A program made the translations under genes and the position numbers. Shown here piece after piece: positions 1-9,755 of a stretch of DNA of 64,000 nt; positions within the stretch are counted from its first letter, which is position 1, and each line of letters starts with the position of its first letter. The notes under the pieces were generated by a model that did not search any database, was not told the DNA's origin, and saw nothing but the letters and a program-made list of their open reading frames with translations. The stretch is from Haemaphysalis longicornis (Eukaryota; Arthropoda; Arachnida; Ixodida; Ixodidae). Where the stretch lies: contig CM023449.1 of assembly GCA_013339765.2 (NCBI GenBank), positions 38,996,278-39,060,277 of the forward strand. Reading direction: 5' to 3'.

Positions 1-350
1 CAGCTCAGCAATGAGCAAGCGCGTACCTGGCGACTTCTGCAGGTTCAATCCTTTCCCTGCAGGGCGGTGCTCCATCATATCCACCCTTCCCTCTACCCCT
101 CACCTCATTGCCCCGCATGTGGCCAGCGCGCCACACTTCCCCACTCTATGTGGGCCTGTCCATCCAATCCCTTCCCTTTAATCACCCGTGACGAGCAATG
201 GGAGGGTGCGCTGGGTAGCTCCGACCCGGGCGTTCAGATCGCCTTGGTGGAACGAGCTGCCATCGTCGCCGCCGACCTCCAACCGGCGGCCACCACGCTT
301 CCCTAACCCCAGTCGCTCAATAAAAGTTTTTTCTCTCTCTCTCTCTCTGC
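1..350 (+). mobile_element. LINE (I/Jockey-like) 3' end, partial
   Basis: The plus frame is open from the first base to a stop at 304-306. It reads as the C-terminal tail of a non-LTR retrotransposon polyprotein: an NEQARTWRLLQ stretch, then a zinc-knuckle-like pattern (HCPAC, later HSMWACP), then a WEGAL...LVERAA segment. This order (RNase H, knuckle, short tail) is typical of I/Jockey-type LINEs. The stop is followed by AATAAAAG at 320-327 and a CT-rich run to about 348, which is a plausible polyadenylation signal and 3' tail. The 5' part lies outside the window. A host gene is unlikely because a similar C-terminus occurs again at 29,541 and at 60,430 (minus). Confidence 0.7.
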
Positions 351-2724
351 CAGCAGAAAGACTTTACATAGATTAACAAGGGGAAGGCGTTCGATTTCCT
401 ATCTTTGCTATGATTGACGCCAACTTTTCTGTGTGTTATGTCTAGTTAAACCGAATGTCAACGTGCACAGCAGCATATTGCTTTAGCACGGCCGCTCGAT
501 GGAAACAAGGACCTTGTTTCCATCGAGCGGCCGTGGCTTTAGTCGCAGACATCTCGTTTGGCTGAACTTGGAACTGGCGAGTGTATATGGTTTACGGTAC
601 AAGAAAGTGAAATTTTTATGCGAAAAAATTAGTTTACTTACGATATGCGTTGTGTCCATTTACAAATGTAAAGGACGCCGACATTAAAATGGCGATGTAC
701 GTCATTCTGACAAAGCTTATTCAGTAATCTGAAGCAACAATCACAATTTTTTAGCTGTTCAGTACACTGTGTTTTTGAGAAGCTGAAATAAAAATAGCAG
801 AATTTAAAGAATGTAATACTACAATGAACGTCTTCGATTATATTTTAGCTAGTTTCTTTCGGTCACTGGTCCTTTTTGTGCGCCAAGAAACAATACAATG
901 ATTTAACGAGTGCAGGAGATAAATTGAATTGTTATTTTATTGAACTTGCTGACTGCTTTTCGTATAAGCTTTCTTGATAATACATCGCCAGCAATGCTGC
1001 TGAAAATGCATGCCCTTCAGGAACATAGTAGCACCCCTGAGGAGAAATTATAATTCGCGTGAAGGCAAGATCAACCTTGAGTATCAACAGTGGAAAAATA
1101 TTTGGAACAATGCCAAATAATTTTTATATCACCAACGCTTACGAAGCATATGTTACGGCTGATAGCTACCGAGCCTCTGGAAGCTGGTAGTACTAGTTCC
1201 TAAACTCAAAACTGCGCACAAAGCAAACGATCTTCTATAACCACTTTGGAAAGCAATTTGCGTACCACTCGAGAACTCCACAATGGTCACTGTTGAAAGG
1301 ACTGTAACGAGACCGAAAGCTGAACGTGAAACACGCTCGCGTAACGACCAGGAAGTCAACGGTCAGTTGGTCGGTCGGTCCCCCGGTCGTACCGCAGTGT
1401 GGCCCTTGTTACACCTTCTGCGGTTGTACTTCCCTCCTGCGTCAAGCTCTGGAACGCAAAAAAATATTTACTTTTCCTCATCGGTTTCTAATGAGGGGGC
1501 GCTCGGTAGATCAAGTCAAGCCCTGGTATCCGCTGCGCCACGGAAGCAGAATCTTGCCTGTACTATACACAGTAGGAGGCAATGACTGCGCCCTTACTGT
1601 GGACGCCATGTTTGCTAGGTCGCACTGAAAGCTTTAGAATGCGAGGGTAATTTGAAATCGCTCCGATTACGCGGGCCTGTTGCTGCTGGAAACACCGTCT
1701 CGCTGCAGTCAAGCTGATTGCGAGCGTGGTAATGGCACAAGATGCACAGAGGACGATGGTCCAAATAGACGAGTTTAGCGTAAACCTAGCTAGCTGCCCG
1801 CTTACCTGGCCTTATCTCCGTGTGTTTCTACAGCGTATTGCCTTTTTCACATTTGTCGTCTCGAAATTGTTTCAGCCAATATCGATGCTCAGCGTCACCC
1901 TCGTCGAGTAAACAGCGTCAACGACGCCATGACCAACACGCCTTCATTGGCACCTAAGCAAGCTAAACTGATTAAAAAATGGAATTTTCCAAGTTACCGA
2001 TTTCTAAACAAGTGGCACCCGCCCCTTCGAGCGCTGTCACTCGCGTTCACCTCATTATCAAAGGCATTCAATTACAAGTTAAGTTGCCTAATTTCCAGTT
2101 TATAGTATTGAGTTCGAATGTGAAGCAAGCAGCGGGTAGGCAAGTTACACATACCCAGTGGATGTCCGCGCCGTTGGTCTGGGGTAGAACTCACACGAAG
2201 GCCAACTCACAGGCTTTGCAACGTTTTACTTAAAATCCCCACATGAGAGGATTTCTACACTCCCTCAAAACTTCAAGGAAAAAGCACAGTCGCTTGAAAC
2301 TTTCAACGCTCCTAATTTGGGGGCTTCGCTTTCTGTTGTGCAAACAACTTCATTTTAATGTCATGCTAACCAGAAAACCGTCTGCGTAGAGCCTCAAGCT
2401 GTCGTGTGTTTTGTGTACATGTAAAGAAGTTAATAAAGCAAACAAAAGATCACCTGTTTACTTAAAGAAGTTGCAAAAAAAAAAAAGAAAACGTCTGGTG
2501 TTTCCTCAACAGCCTCACAACACAGCCTCATTAAGTGATCATAAGTGTCTGTTCCCAACGTCCCATAGGACTGAATATTTTTAAAATTCACAGAATGCTA
2601 CAGCAATTTCTTTGTAAATGGTCTCAATCCCCGTGCCCTAAACATTTCATAGTCGTTTCGATAGACCTTATAGAGCTAAGAGACGCTCCTGATTTCCAGA
2701 TTATTTTCATTTAAAAGCAGTTTG
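351..2724. other. Unassigned DNA, no gene recognised
   Basis: Only short unrelated open frames occur on either strand and none has recognisable motifs. The one structured item is the palindrome at 487-535. A short A-run sits near 2,475-2,486 and could be an old retroposon tail. Confidence 0.5.
487..535. repeat. Perfect 49-nt palindrome (24-bp arms, 1-nt centre)
   Basis: The left arm 487-510 begins CACGGCCGCTCGATGG. The right arm 512-535 is its exact reverse complement, with a single A at 511 between them. Bases 486 and 536 do not pair, so the arms end sharply. Neighbouring sequence shows no transposon ends, so the origin is unclear. It could be a recent inverted duplication or an assembly/cloning fold-back artefact. 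Confidence 0.9.
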
Positions 2725-2874
2725 CGTCGTTGCCCTTTTAATAATACCTTATTTTGCGGAGTTGTTTCTGATTGCAGATATTACCGTTGTCAAGGAATTC
2801 CTTGCTATGACATTAAGTCGTTGCCATTTTAATAATTATAATCTATTTTGCGGCGTTTTTTCTGATTGCAGATA

Positions 2875-3931
2875 CAGTCGAACACGGATATATCGAACTC
2901 CAAGGGGATCGCGAATTGGTTCGATATATGAAAAATTCTATATAAAAAAATATGGGCTCTGAGACCTCACCTATGGCGGACGGTCACTTACCAATCGTCG
3001 CATTCAAGAATGACAACTAATTCCGCACTCACGACGCAACAGGACGCTTTATTTCCGTGAAAAAAAAAAGCTGATCTTGGCCTGCTTCTTTGTCCAGGAA
3101 ATTAAATTAAAGACGCTGGTCTCGATCTTCTCGAGGCTGCACAGCTAGAAAATTCCAGCAGTACGCTGCGCCTTCGCACACCATGCACAACATGGACGCA
3201 AAAGAACAGCGCGCACGTACCGCAATAACTTTGAAGGTAACAATTACAATTCCAAGGCTCTCTGAACGGACTCCAACAAAGCGCTCGCGATGGTCATCTC
3301 CGAGAGAAACAGTGATGTTCGAAAGGTGCGGGACAACTCGCCAAACAGCACCAACAGCAGCAAAATGCAAAAAGAAGGAGGAGGTCGCCAGCGCCTTCGT
3401 TCCCTCTTCCCTTTCCCAAGACGACATCGGGGGAAGAGAGACCCAGAGAGAGAGAAAAAAAACTCTTTTTTGGCAAGCCGAGGAACGTACGCAGCCGCAG
3501 AAAAAAAAAGGACGTGTGCAGTCGGGGCATCCCTACCTCGCACTGTCACATTTTCCGAGCGTTCGGACTTGTGTGCCTAGAGAGATTTAGCATACCGGGC
3601 TCCGTCCGCTAACGCTACGGCGGCCGGTAGCGGAGCCCGACTGGGCAAGCGCAAATCCGTTCCGGTAGGGGGGATTAGTTCCGCGAGCCAGTCTTCGCCA
3701 TGCCCGCGCATTCCTCCACATCCTTTCAACCTCAATCGGGGGTGCAGCGACCGCCGAAGAGCACCTTTCAGCTCGCGCGGCGTTCGATATACCCAATGTC
3801 GGGAAAAATACGGTTCGATATAAACGTACGAATTCCTATACTTTTACACAGAATTTTCAAGGGGATAATTCATGAGTTCGATATAGACGAGAATTCGATA
3901 TACCCGTGTTCGATATATCCGTGTTCGACTG
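2875..3931. mobile_element. Non-autonomous pogo/Tigger-like DNA transposon
   Basis: Terminal inverted repeats of 24 bp are perfect: the left end starts CAGTCGAACACGGATATATC at 2,875 and the right end finishes GATATATCCGTGTTCGACTG at 3,931. A TA dinucleotide flanks each end (2,873-2,874 and 3,932-3,933), and removing the element with one TA restores the monomer reading GCAGATATTACC. Secondary CGATATA/CCGTGTTCGATATA motifs repeat inside both ends. The ~1.06-kb interior holds A-rich and GC-rich DNA but no transposase. Ends of this form with a TA target are typical of pogo/Tigger-type Tc1-mariner relatives; the family name is inference from the ends alone. Confidence 0.85.
3596..3639. repeat. GC-rich hairpin inside the pogo-like element
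   Basis: CGGGCTCCG at 3,596-3,604 pairs with CGGAGCCCG at 3,631-3,639, and inner CGCTA/TAGCG segments extend the fold. It may be structural only. Confidence 0.5.
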
Positions 3932-5777
3932 TATTACCATTGTCAAAGAAATCCTCCCTATGACATTGTATCGTTGCCTTTTAATAATCATAACTTTTTT
4001 TGCAGAGTTCTTTCTGATTGCAGATATTACCGTTGTCAAAGAATTCTTTGCTATGACATTGGGTCGTTGCCTTTTTTAATGATTAGAACTTATTTTGCGG
4101 AGTTGTTTGTGATTGCAGATATTACCGTTGCCAAAGAATTCCTTGGTATAAGATTAGGTCGTTGCATTTTCAATAAATACAACTTATTTTGCGGAGTTGT
4201 TTCTGATTGCAGATATTACCATTGTGAAGAATTCCTCTCTATGACATTAATTCTTCGCCTTTCTAATAATCATAAGCTATTTTGCGGAGTTGTTTCTGAT
4301 TGCTGATATTGTCAGAGAAATCCTCGCAATGACATTGGATCGCTGTTTTTAAATAATTAAAACTTTTTTCGTGGAGTTTTACCTGATTGCAGATATTACC
4401 GTTGTCAAAGAATTCCTTGCTATGACATTGGGTCGTTGCCTTTTTAATATATAACATATTTTGCGGAGTTGTTTGTGATTGCAGATATTACCATTGTCAA
4501 GAATTCTTCGATCTGACATTGGGTCTTTGCCTTTTTAATAATTATAAGCTTTTTTTGCGGAGTTGTTTCTGATTACTGATATTGTCAGAGAAATCCTCGC
4601 TATGACATTGGATCGCTGTTTTTAAATAATTAAAACTTTTTTGTGGAGTTGTACCTGATTGCAAATATTGCAGTTGCCAAAGAATTCCTTGCTATGACAT
4701 TGGGTCGTTGCCTTTTTAATAATTATAACTTATTTTGCAGAGTTATTTCTGATTGCAGATATTACCATTGTCAAAGAATTCCTTGCTATGACATTGGGTC
4801 GTTGCCTTTTTAATAATTAGAACTTATTTTGCGGAGTTGTTTGTGATTGCAGATATTACAGTTCCCAAAGAATTCCTTGCTATGACATTGGGTCGTTGCA
4901 TTTTCAATAATTCTAACTTATTTTGCAGAGTTGTTTCTGATTGCAGATATTACCATTGTCAAAAATTCCTCGCTCTGACATTGGGTCTTTGCCGTTTTAA
5001 TAATTATAAGCTATTTTGCGGAGTTGTTTCTGATTGCTGATATTGTCAGAGAAATCCTCGCTATGACATTGGATCGCTGTTTTTAAATAATTAAAACTTT
5101 TTTTGTGGAGTTGTACCTGGTTGCAGATATTGCCGTTGCCAAAGAATTCCTTGCTATGACATTGGGTCGTTGCCTTTTTAATAATTATAACTTATTTTGC
5201 AGAGTTCTTTCTGATTGCAGATATTACCGTTGTCAAAGAATTCCTTGCTATGACATTGGGTCGTTGCCTTTTTAATAATTATAACTTATTTTGCAGAGTT
5301 GTTTCTGATCGCAGATATTACCATTGTCAAGAATTCCTCGCTCTGACATTGGGTCTTTGCCTTTTTAATAATTATAAGCTATTTTGCGGAGTTGTTTCTG
5401 ATTGCTGATATTGTCAGAGAAATCCTCGCTATGGCATTGGATCGCTGTTTTTAAATAATTAAAACTTTTTTGTGGAGTTGTACCTGATTGCAGATATTGC
5501 CGTTGCCAAAGAATTTCTTGCTGTGATATTGGATCGTTGCCTTTTTAGTAATTATAACTTATTTTGCAGAGTTCTTTCTGATTGCAGATATTACCGTCGT
5601 CAAAGAATTCCTTGCTATGACATTGGGTCGTTGCCTTTTTAATAATTATAACTTATTTTGCGGAGTTGTTTCTGATCGCAGATATTACCATTCTCAAGAA
5701 TTACTTGCTATGACATCGGGTCGTTTCCTTTTTAATAGTTATAGCTTATTTTGCGGAGTTGTTTGTGATTGCAGATA

Positions 5778-5865
5778 CAGTGTACCCCCAAAAATACGAC
5801 TTTCACGGGAACGGGAGAAAGCGTCGTATCACCGGGGTGTCGTACGACCGAGGTGCAGGTAAGTG
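5778..5865. mobile_element. 5' end of a second TA-target DNA transposon
   Basis: The repeat array stops exactly after GCAGATA, and new sequence begins CAGTGTACCCCCAAAAATAC at 5,778 followed by CGTCGTATCACCGGGG and GTCGTACGACC. CAGTG after TA, with sub-terminal inverted GTCGTAC motifs, looks like a Tc1-mariner/pogo-type terminus. I found no matching right end (GGGGGTACACTG) in the following 4 kb, so the element is truncated or its extent is unknown. Confidence 0.45.
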
Positions 5866-6318
5866 CCGGCCTTGTAGATGGTCTCACGCGACAAGTGGGA
5901 TAAGAACTTATTTAAACTATTATATTTAGTGCGCTCTTGCGTGATTTACGAACCTTTAGCTGAAATGCCAAGTTTTAAAAAAGGCAACGCCTTTGTTGTG
6001 CCCCCTTCGCCTCCATCCCGCCCAGCTAACCCGCCAGCCCAGCGCGCTATGCGACATCTGTGCTGTCCGGCTCTATTTATCGCCCGCCAGCCCTGCGCGC
6101 GCGAGATAAGGCCCACGTGGTCGAGCAAACACAGAAGGGAAAGACAAGTGTGAAACTGCCAAGAGCAAGCAAAACGAAAGACAGTACAAGGCGGAAACAA
6201 ACAAAATTACACCATCTTCCCACGTGGGAACCCTGAGGGGATGCAAAGCCGTGGAGTAGCAGCGTGTTAATTGGTTGTTAGAGTAAAGACACGTATAGTA
6301 GGGTTTTAAATGTCTTCT

Positions 6319-6591
6319 TTATTTATCGAGTAGTAGGGAACGTTTTGCGGCTTCTCGTTCTCGAAGCGAGGAATCCACTGTTCGACGCTGGCGTTTCGAA
6401 GCGTTGTCACGTTGCCGAACGCCATCTGGATCAGCTACTCGCCGCTGGCGTTTCAAAGCGGCTTCTCGTTCTCGAAGCGAGGAATCCGCTGCTCGACGCT
6501 GCCGTTTACGTTCGGCGTCGCGAGCTCTCCTCTGTGCAGCCTTTTGTCTTCGGAGGTGCTCGCGGTTCTGACAGTGTGCTGGCTGGCGCTA
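6319..6591 (-). CDS. Arg/Glu-rich repeat protein, probable last exon
   Basis: On the minus strand a frame runs from an in-frame TAG at 6,589-6,591 to a TAA at 6,319-6,321 without interruption. It encodes about three units of 18-19 residues, each starting KRQRR (KRQRRAADSSLREREAAL, then KRQRRVADPDGVRQRDNAS, then KRQRRTVDSSLREREAAK), preceded by a more diverged unit. The DNA units are about 111 bp apart (6,347 and 6,458). The stop codon overlaps AATAAA, so it looks like a true 3' end. CTTCAACTAG just upstream could serve as a splice acceptor, which would make this a terminal exon lacking its own ATG. Similar basic/acidic arrays occur in STPR-like arthropod proteins and at the N-termini of some Helitron-type helicases. 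The match is by composition only; function is unknown and pseudogene status cannot be excluded. Confidence 0.45.
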
Positions 6592-7199
6592 GTTGAAGGT
6601 GTGCCAGCCAGTGCGCTGGCGGAATCGTTGGCGTCCATTTCCAGTCATCGGACGGCGCAGTACCGAAGAATCAACTGAGCGGAGCGCGGAAGGGGTTTAT
6701 TTGCAGAGCAGAGAGAGTGGAGAGGAGGAGCAGCGCGCTCTAGCGCACAGTGTTGCCGGTGTCTTCCTGAGCCGGCACGAGACGAGCCGAGCGGCGAGGA
6801 GGTGAGCGGGGTTATCACAGCTGGCGTGGAGAGGGGTACAAGGAGGAGAGGTGCGGACGCCGGACGACGGAGGGTCGACTAAGATGCTCTGCATCTAAAA
6901 AGAACAGCGCTGTACATGGTTGAGACAACCTTTGTACGGTCCCGTGCTGCCCCTATTGGGTCAAAGTAATCAACACATGGCTGTTATCGTTTCCCACAAG
7001 GCCCAGCTACGCGAAACAGATAAGGCGATTCAAACTTCGCGAGTAAAGCGCTGGACACATGTACGATTGGTACACGCGATTCGCATGCGACTGATCGTTA
7101 CGATTGATCGTTAGGACCTGTTTTGGAGTCGATCGCTGGTCGGAGGAGGCTCACGACGTGCGTCTGGCAAGCCAGATGCAGTCGTGCCATCGTTGCAAT
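6592..7199. other. Unassigned GC-rich DNA
   Basis: No coding region is supported. Around 7,060-7,135 several GATCG/CGATC motifs alternate (GCGACTGATCGTTACGATTG), giving a locally palindromic stretch of unknown meaning. Confidence 0.4.
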
Positions 7200-8018
7200 C
7201 GTCGTGAGGCCACAGCCAATGAGAGCCCGCTGAGCCCCAACCCCCCGCAACCGGCGTGCGTTGCTCTGGTCGGCTCGGGTGTTGGGAACTTTAGGCTTAG
7301 CATCCTGGCGAATATTTGATCGCCGCTATCTGTGTAACTGCGAATGACAATCCGTAACACAACTTTTCACCACACTATCATCCCTTTTCTCGCATAAGCT
7401 ACTTCTTTTTAGAGATCAGATTGATTCAGAAGAGCAGCGACAAGCGCGGTTGCTACCGTGGTCTGCGCCGGTTCGAGTCGCTGAGTGTGCCGAGCTGGCA
7501 GGCGCGGGACTTGTTTCCGAAGGCAGAAAACGCTTCGCGATTGCCTGCTTTTTTCCATTTCTTGCGAACAAACGCGCGGAATCTACAAATTCAGCTCAGC
7601 GATCGTCGTAGTTGAACATCTGCGTAGCCTGTTTCGATGCTTCCGCGCAGGTATTGCCATCTCTCGACCGGTCGGCGCACCGCCCGCCGCGCGCCGCGGC
7701 GTCCGGTCAGCGTAGGCTTGCATCGCGGCAGATATCTGATCGCACCGCTTTTAAAATAAGCCTTGATAACAATCCCTAGCACAATTTTTCACCACACTAA
7801 CACCTACTTTCTCGCATGTGGAACTTTTTAACGATCAGATTGATTCAGAAGAGCAGCGACAAGCGGTTGCTACCGTGGTCTGCGCCCGGTTCGAGCTGCT
7901 GACTGTCCGAGCTGGCGGCAGCGGCCGGCGTATCGCGACTGTTCCGAAGGCAGGAAAACGGCTTCACGATGCGTTTATTGCATTTTTTTTGTGCGATAAA
8001 ACGCGCGGAATCTACAAA
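7200..8018 (+). repeat. ~420-bp tandem duplication cut by assembly gap
   Basis: The block with AGGCTTAGCATC, TTTGATCGCC, ACCACACTA, CTCGCAT, GATCAGATTGATTCAGAAGA, TTCCGAAGGCAG and CGCGCGGAATCTACAAA occurs twice, offset by about 420 bp (GATCAGATTG at 7,414 and 7,833). The second unit runs directly into the N gap, so more copies may be hidden there. The frames differ between the copies, so a protein is not supported. Confidence 0.75.
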
Positions 8019-8118
8019 NNNNNNNNNNNNNNNNNNNNNNNNNNNNNNNNNNNNNNNNNNNNNNNNNNNNNNNNNNNNNNNNNNNNNNNNNNNNNNNNNN
8101 NNNNNNNNNNNNNNNNNN
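8019..8118. other. Assembly gap (100 N)
   Basis: Exactly 100 N, the usual placeholder for a gap of unknown length. It lies inside the tandem repeat, which probably caused the break. Confidence 0.99.
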
Positions 8119-8556
8119 GGCCGCTGTACAACAATGACAAATGAAAAATTTATGAGGTACTTTTAGACGTCGTACGCTCGAGTTTGTGACACCATCATTG
8201 CTTTTCTGCAGTCCAAGAATATACAGTCAACCACTTTAAGCTTATCTATTGCAAGAGCCAAATCGTGCGTGAACTCAACAATCTGCGTTGAGCAAGAAAA
8301 TCCTGACAAAATCCATGTTTCCTAGGATGCTGGCGATTATGTTTAATCAAATGAGTCATATCCCAAGAGTAGCTGAGCTCACCTTCAAACATCGGAACTA
8401 AATTAACAGCTAGGCTTCGTCAGTGACAAGGCTCTGTTGTTTCGCAAATTAAAGTCATTTTTTTCTAAATAGGCAGTCGTAAAATCCCATGAAGTAACAT
8501 AGCGCAGGGCATGAAGTTGATCCTACCAATGCACGAGCGAGTCTCTTCTACGTTTA
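8119..8556. other. Unassigned AT-rich DNA
   Basis: No gene or recognisable repeat was found between the gap and the candidate exon. Confidence 0.4.
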
Positions 8557-8916
8557 TCACCAACAACATAGTGCATATTTCTTGTCGCAGTTTAATTGTA
8601 AGCAGAATAACTTGCGCTTTTGCTCGCACTTGCCTTTCTTTGGTGGGGAGTCCTTGACATGGTGGTGGTTTACCTCCTGCGTGGTGGCCGCTTGCTCGAC
8701 GCCCTTGAAGCCAGTTATTTTGGTGAACCATCTCCATCTCGGATTGGGCATCTCTGCCGGGTCGATGTCTCCAATGCTCTGCATTTCTTGAGGGGGCGAA
8801 TAGCCTCGAGCTGATGCGTCGACGAAGCCGGCGGCAGAGGCGTGGTAGCGGCGATGACTGGCGAGGCTTAGCTCACCCGTCGTGTGGCACAGTCTTCTTA
8901 GGGCAATAAATGACAT
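8557..8916 (-). CDS. Candidate exon, unknown protein with presequence-like start
   Basis: A 119-codon minus-strand frame starts at an ATG (8,914-8,916) in a good context, with G at -3 (GCGAAATG). The first ~35 residues are rich in Arg, Ser, His and Ala and lack acidic residues apart from one Glu (MSFIALRRLCHTTGELSL...), as in mitochondrial presequences. The middle is balanced (DIDPAEMPNPRWRWFTKITG) and the end is Lys-rich (SPPKKGKCEQKRK). The last ~17 residues look like intron read-through, and weak GT donors lie after KKGK and after KCEQKR. I recognise no family. It is the most protein-like frame here that is not obviously from a transposon, but it is single, short and next to a gap, so chance cannot be excluded. 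Confidence 0.3.
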   Translation of the reverse strand: MSFIALRRLCHTTGELSLASHRRYHASAAGFVDASARGYSPPQEMQSIGDIDPAEMPNPRWRWFTKITGFKGVEQAATTQEVNHHHVKDSPPKKGKCEQKRKLFCLQLNCDKKYALCCW

Positions 8917-9009
8917 TTCGCTGGCCTAAAAGGTTCTCTGCTAACGTCCAGTGAGTCCTTGCACCTTGCCCGTTCACCGAGAACACTCATTACTGTTTGA
9001 CAAACGATT

Positions 9010-9755
9010 TTCGTTCATTTAAAATGTAGAAAACAGGAGCGGATGAAAAACGCGTCCCCGTCGTTCGGCTCCATAACGGCTTTTTCTCCCCCCAGAAAAA
9101 AACGGGTCGGTCTACTTTGTCTGTGCATGAATTCTCGGCGCCCAGGCGCGTGCCGTTGTTCGGCTGTATGGCGTTTGCCGAAAAAATGACGTATAACCAG
9201 ATACCTTACGTAGGCCGGTCTCCTCTTGAACACCGTTGCCAAATATTCTGTGGCCATTCGCTTGCCGTAATTCGGCCGAGGACAGCTAACCGAATGAAAA
9301 CGTATATTCTGGGGCCGTACGTCGGCCGGTATCCTTCATAACACTGGTTGCCGGATATTCTACCGCCGGACGCGCGGTTCACCGTTGAAACAACGAATGC
9401 ACGGCAGCCGCGCCCCGGCCGGTCTCCTTTCGAACACCAAACTGCCGCAAGAATACGCATATTCTGTGGCCGGTCGCTTGCCGTGCTTCGGCCGATTACC
9501 GCTTCCCGAGAAAAACGGATGCCCTAAGGCCGTACTTCGGCCGTTCTCTTTCTCAACATCGTCCCGTAAGAGAACTGAATATCTGGCAGCCGGTTAGCTG
9601 CCGTTGTGCGTCCGGACACGGGCGGACGGAAAAATACCGAAGCGCTGGTTGCCGAATGTTGGCCGTTCAACGCATGATCAGTGGCTGCCAGAACCTGGAT
9701 GCTGGCCGGACATGCCAGAAAGCGGCCATAGACGGGCCGGTCTTCGGGCACACTT
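9010..9755. repeat. Degenerate ~110-bp tandem repeat with GGCCG motifs
   Basis: Phrases of the form GGCCGTACGTCGGCCGGT followed by CTCCTTTCGAACACC and TTGCCG recur near 9,197, 9,310, 9,415 and 9,526, about 107-112 bp apart. Between them TATTCTGTGGCC and GCTTGCCGT also recur. Units are heavily diverged. The array ends where the RTE LINE begins. Confidence 0.6.

Larger units (their letters stand above)
2725..5777. repeat. ~92-bp tandem repeat array with higher-order structure
   Basis: About 22 monomers of 86-95 bp share the core TGATTGCAGATATTACC, TTGTCAAAGAATTCC, CTATGACATTGGGTCGTTGCC and TTTTGCGGAGTTG. About 1.5 units lie left of a transposon at 2,875-3,931 and about 20 lie to its right. A distinct 86-87-bp variant (ATTGTCAGAGAAATCC, then ATCGCTGTTTTTAAATAATT) starts near 4,308, 4,581, 5,042 and 5,410, that is every 3, 5 and 4 monomers. 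This indicates amplification in multi-monomer blocks. The frame stays partly open across units because a 93-bp period is a multiple of three; coding is not supported. The right edge is the transposon end at 5,778. Confidence 0.9.

Noticed and set aside
3974..5862. Repetitive peptide (FNNYNLFCGVVSDC-type) encoded by the tandem array, as if a repeat protein
   Set aside because: The frame is open only because many units are close to 93 bp; other units of 86-95 bp break it, and the frames start and stop arbitrarily.
7818..8018. Plus frame through the tandem unit (DQIDSEEQRQ...)
   Set aside because: The paralogous unit 420 bp earlier is shifted in frame at several points, and the frame runs into N.
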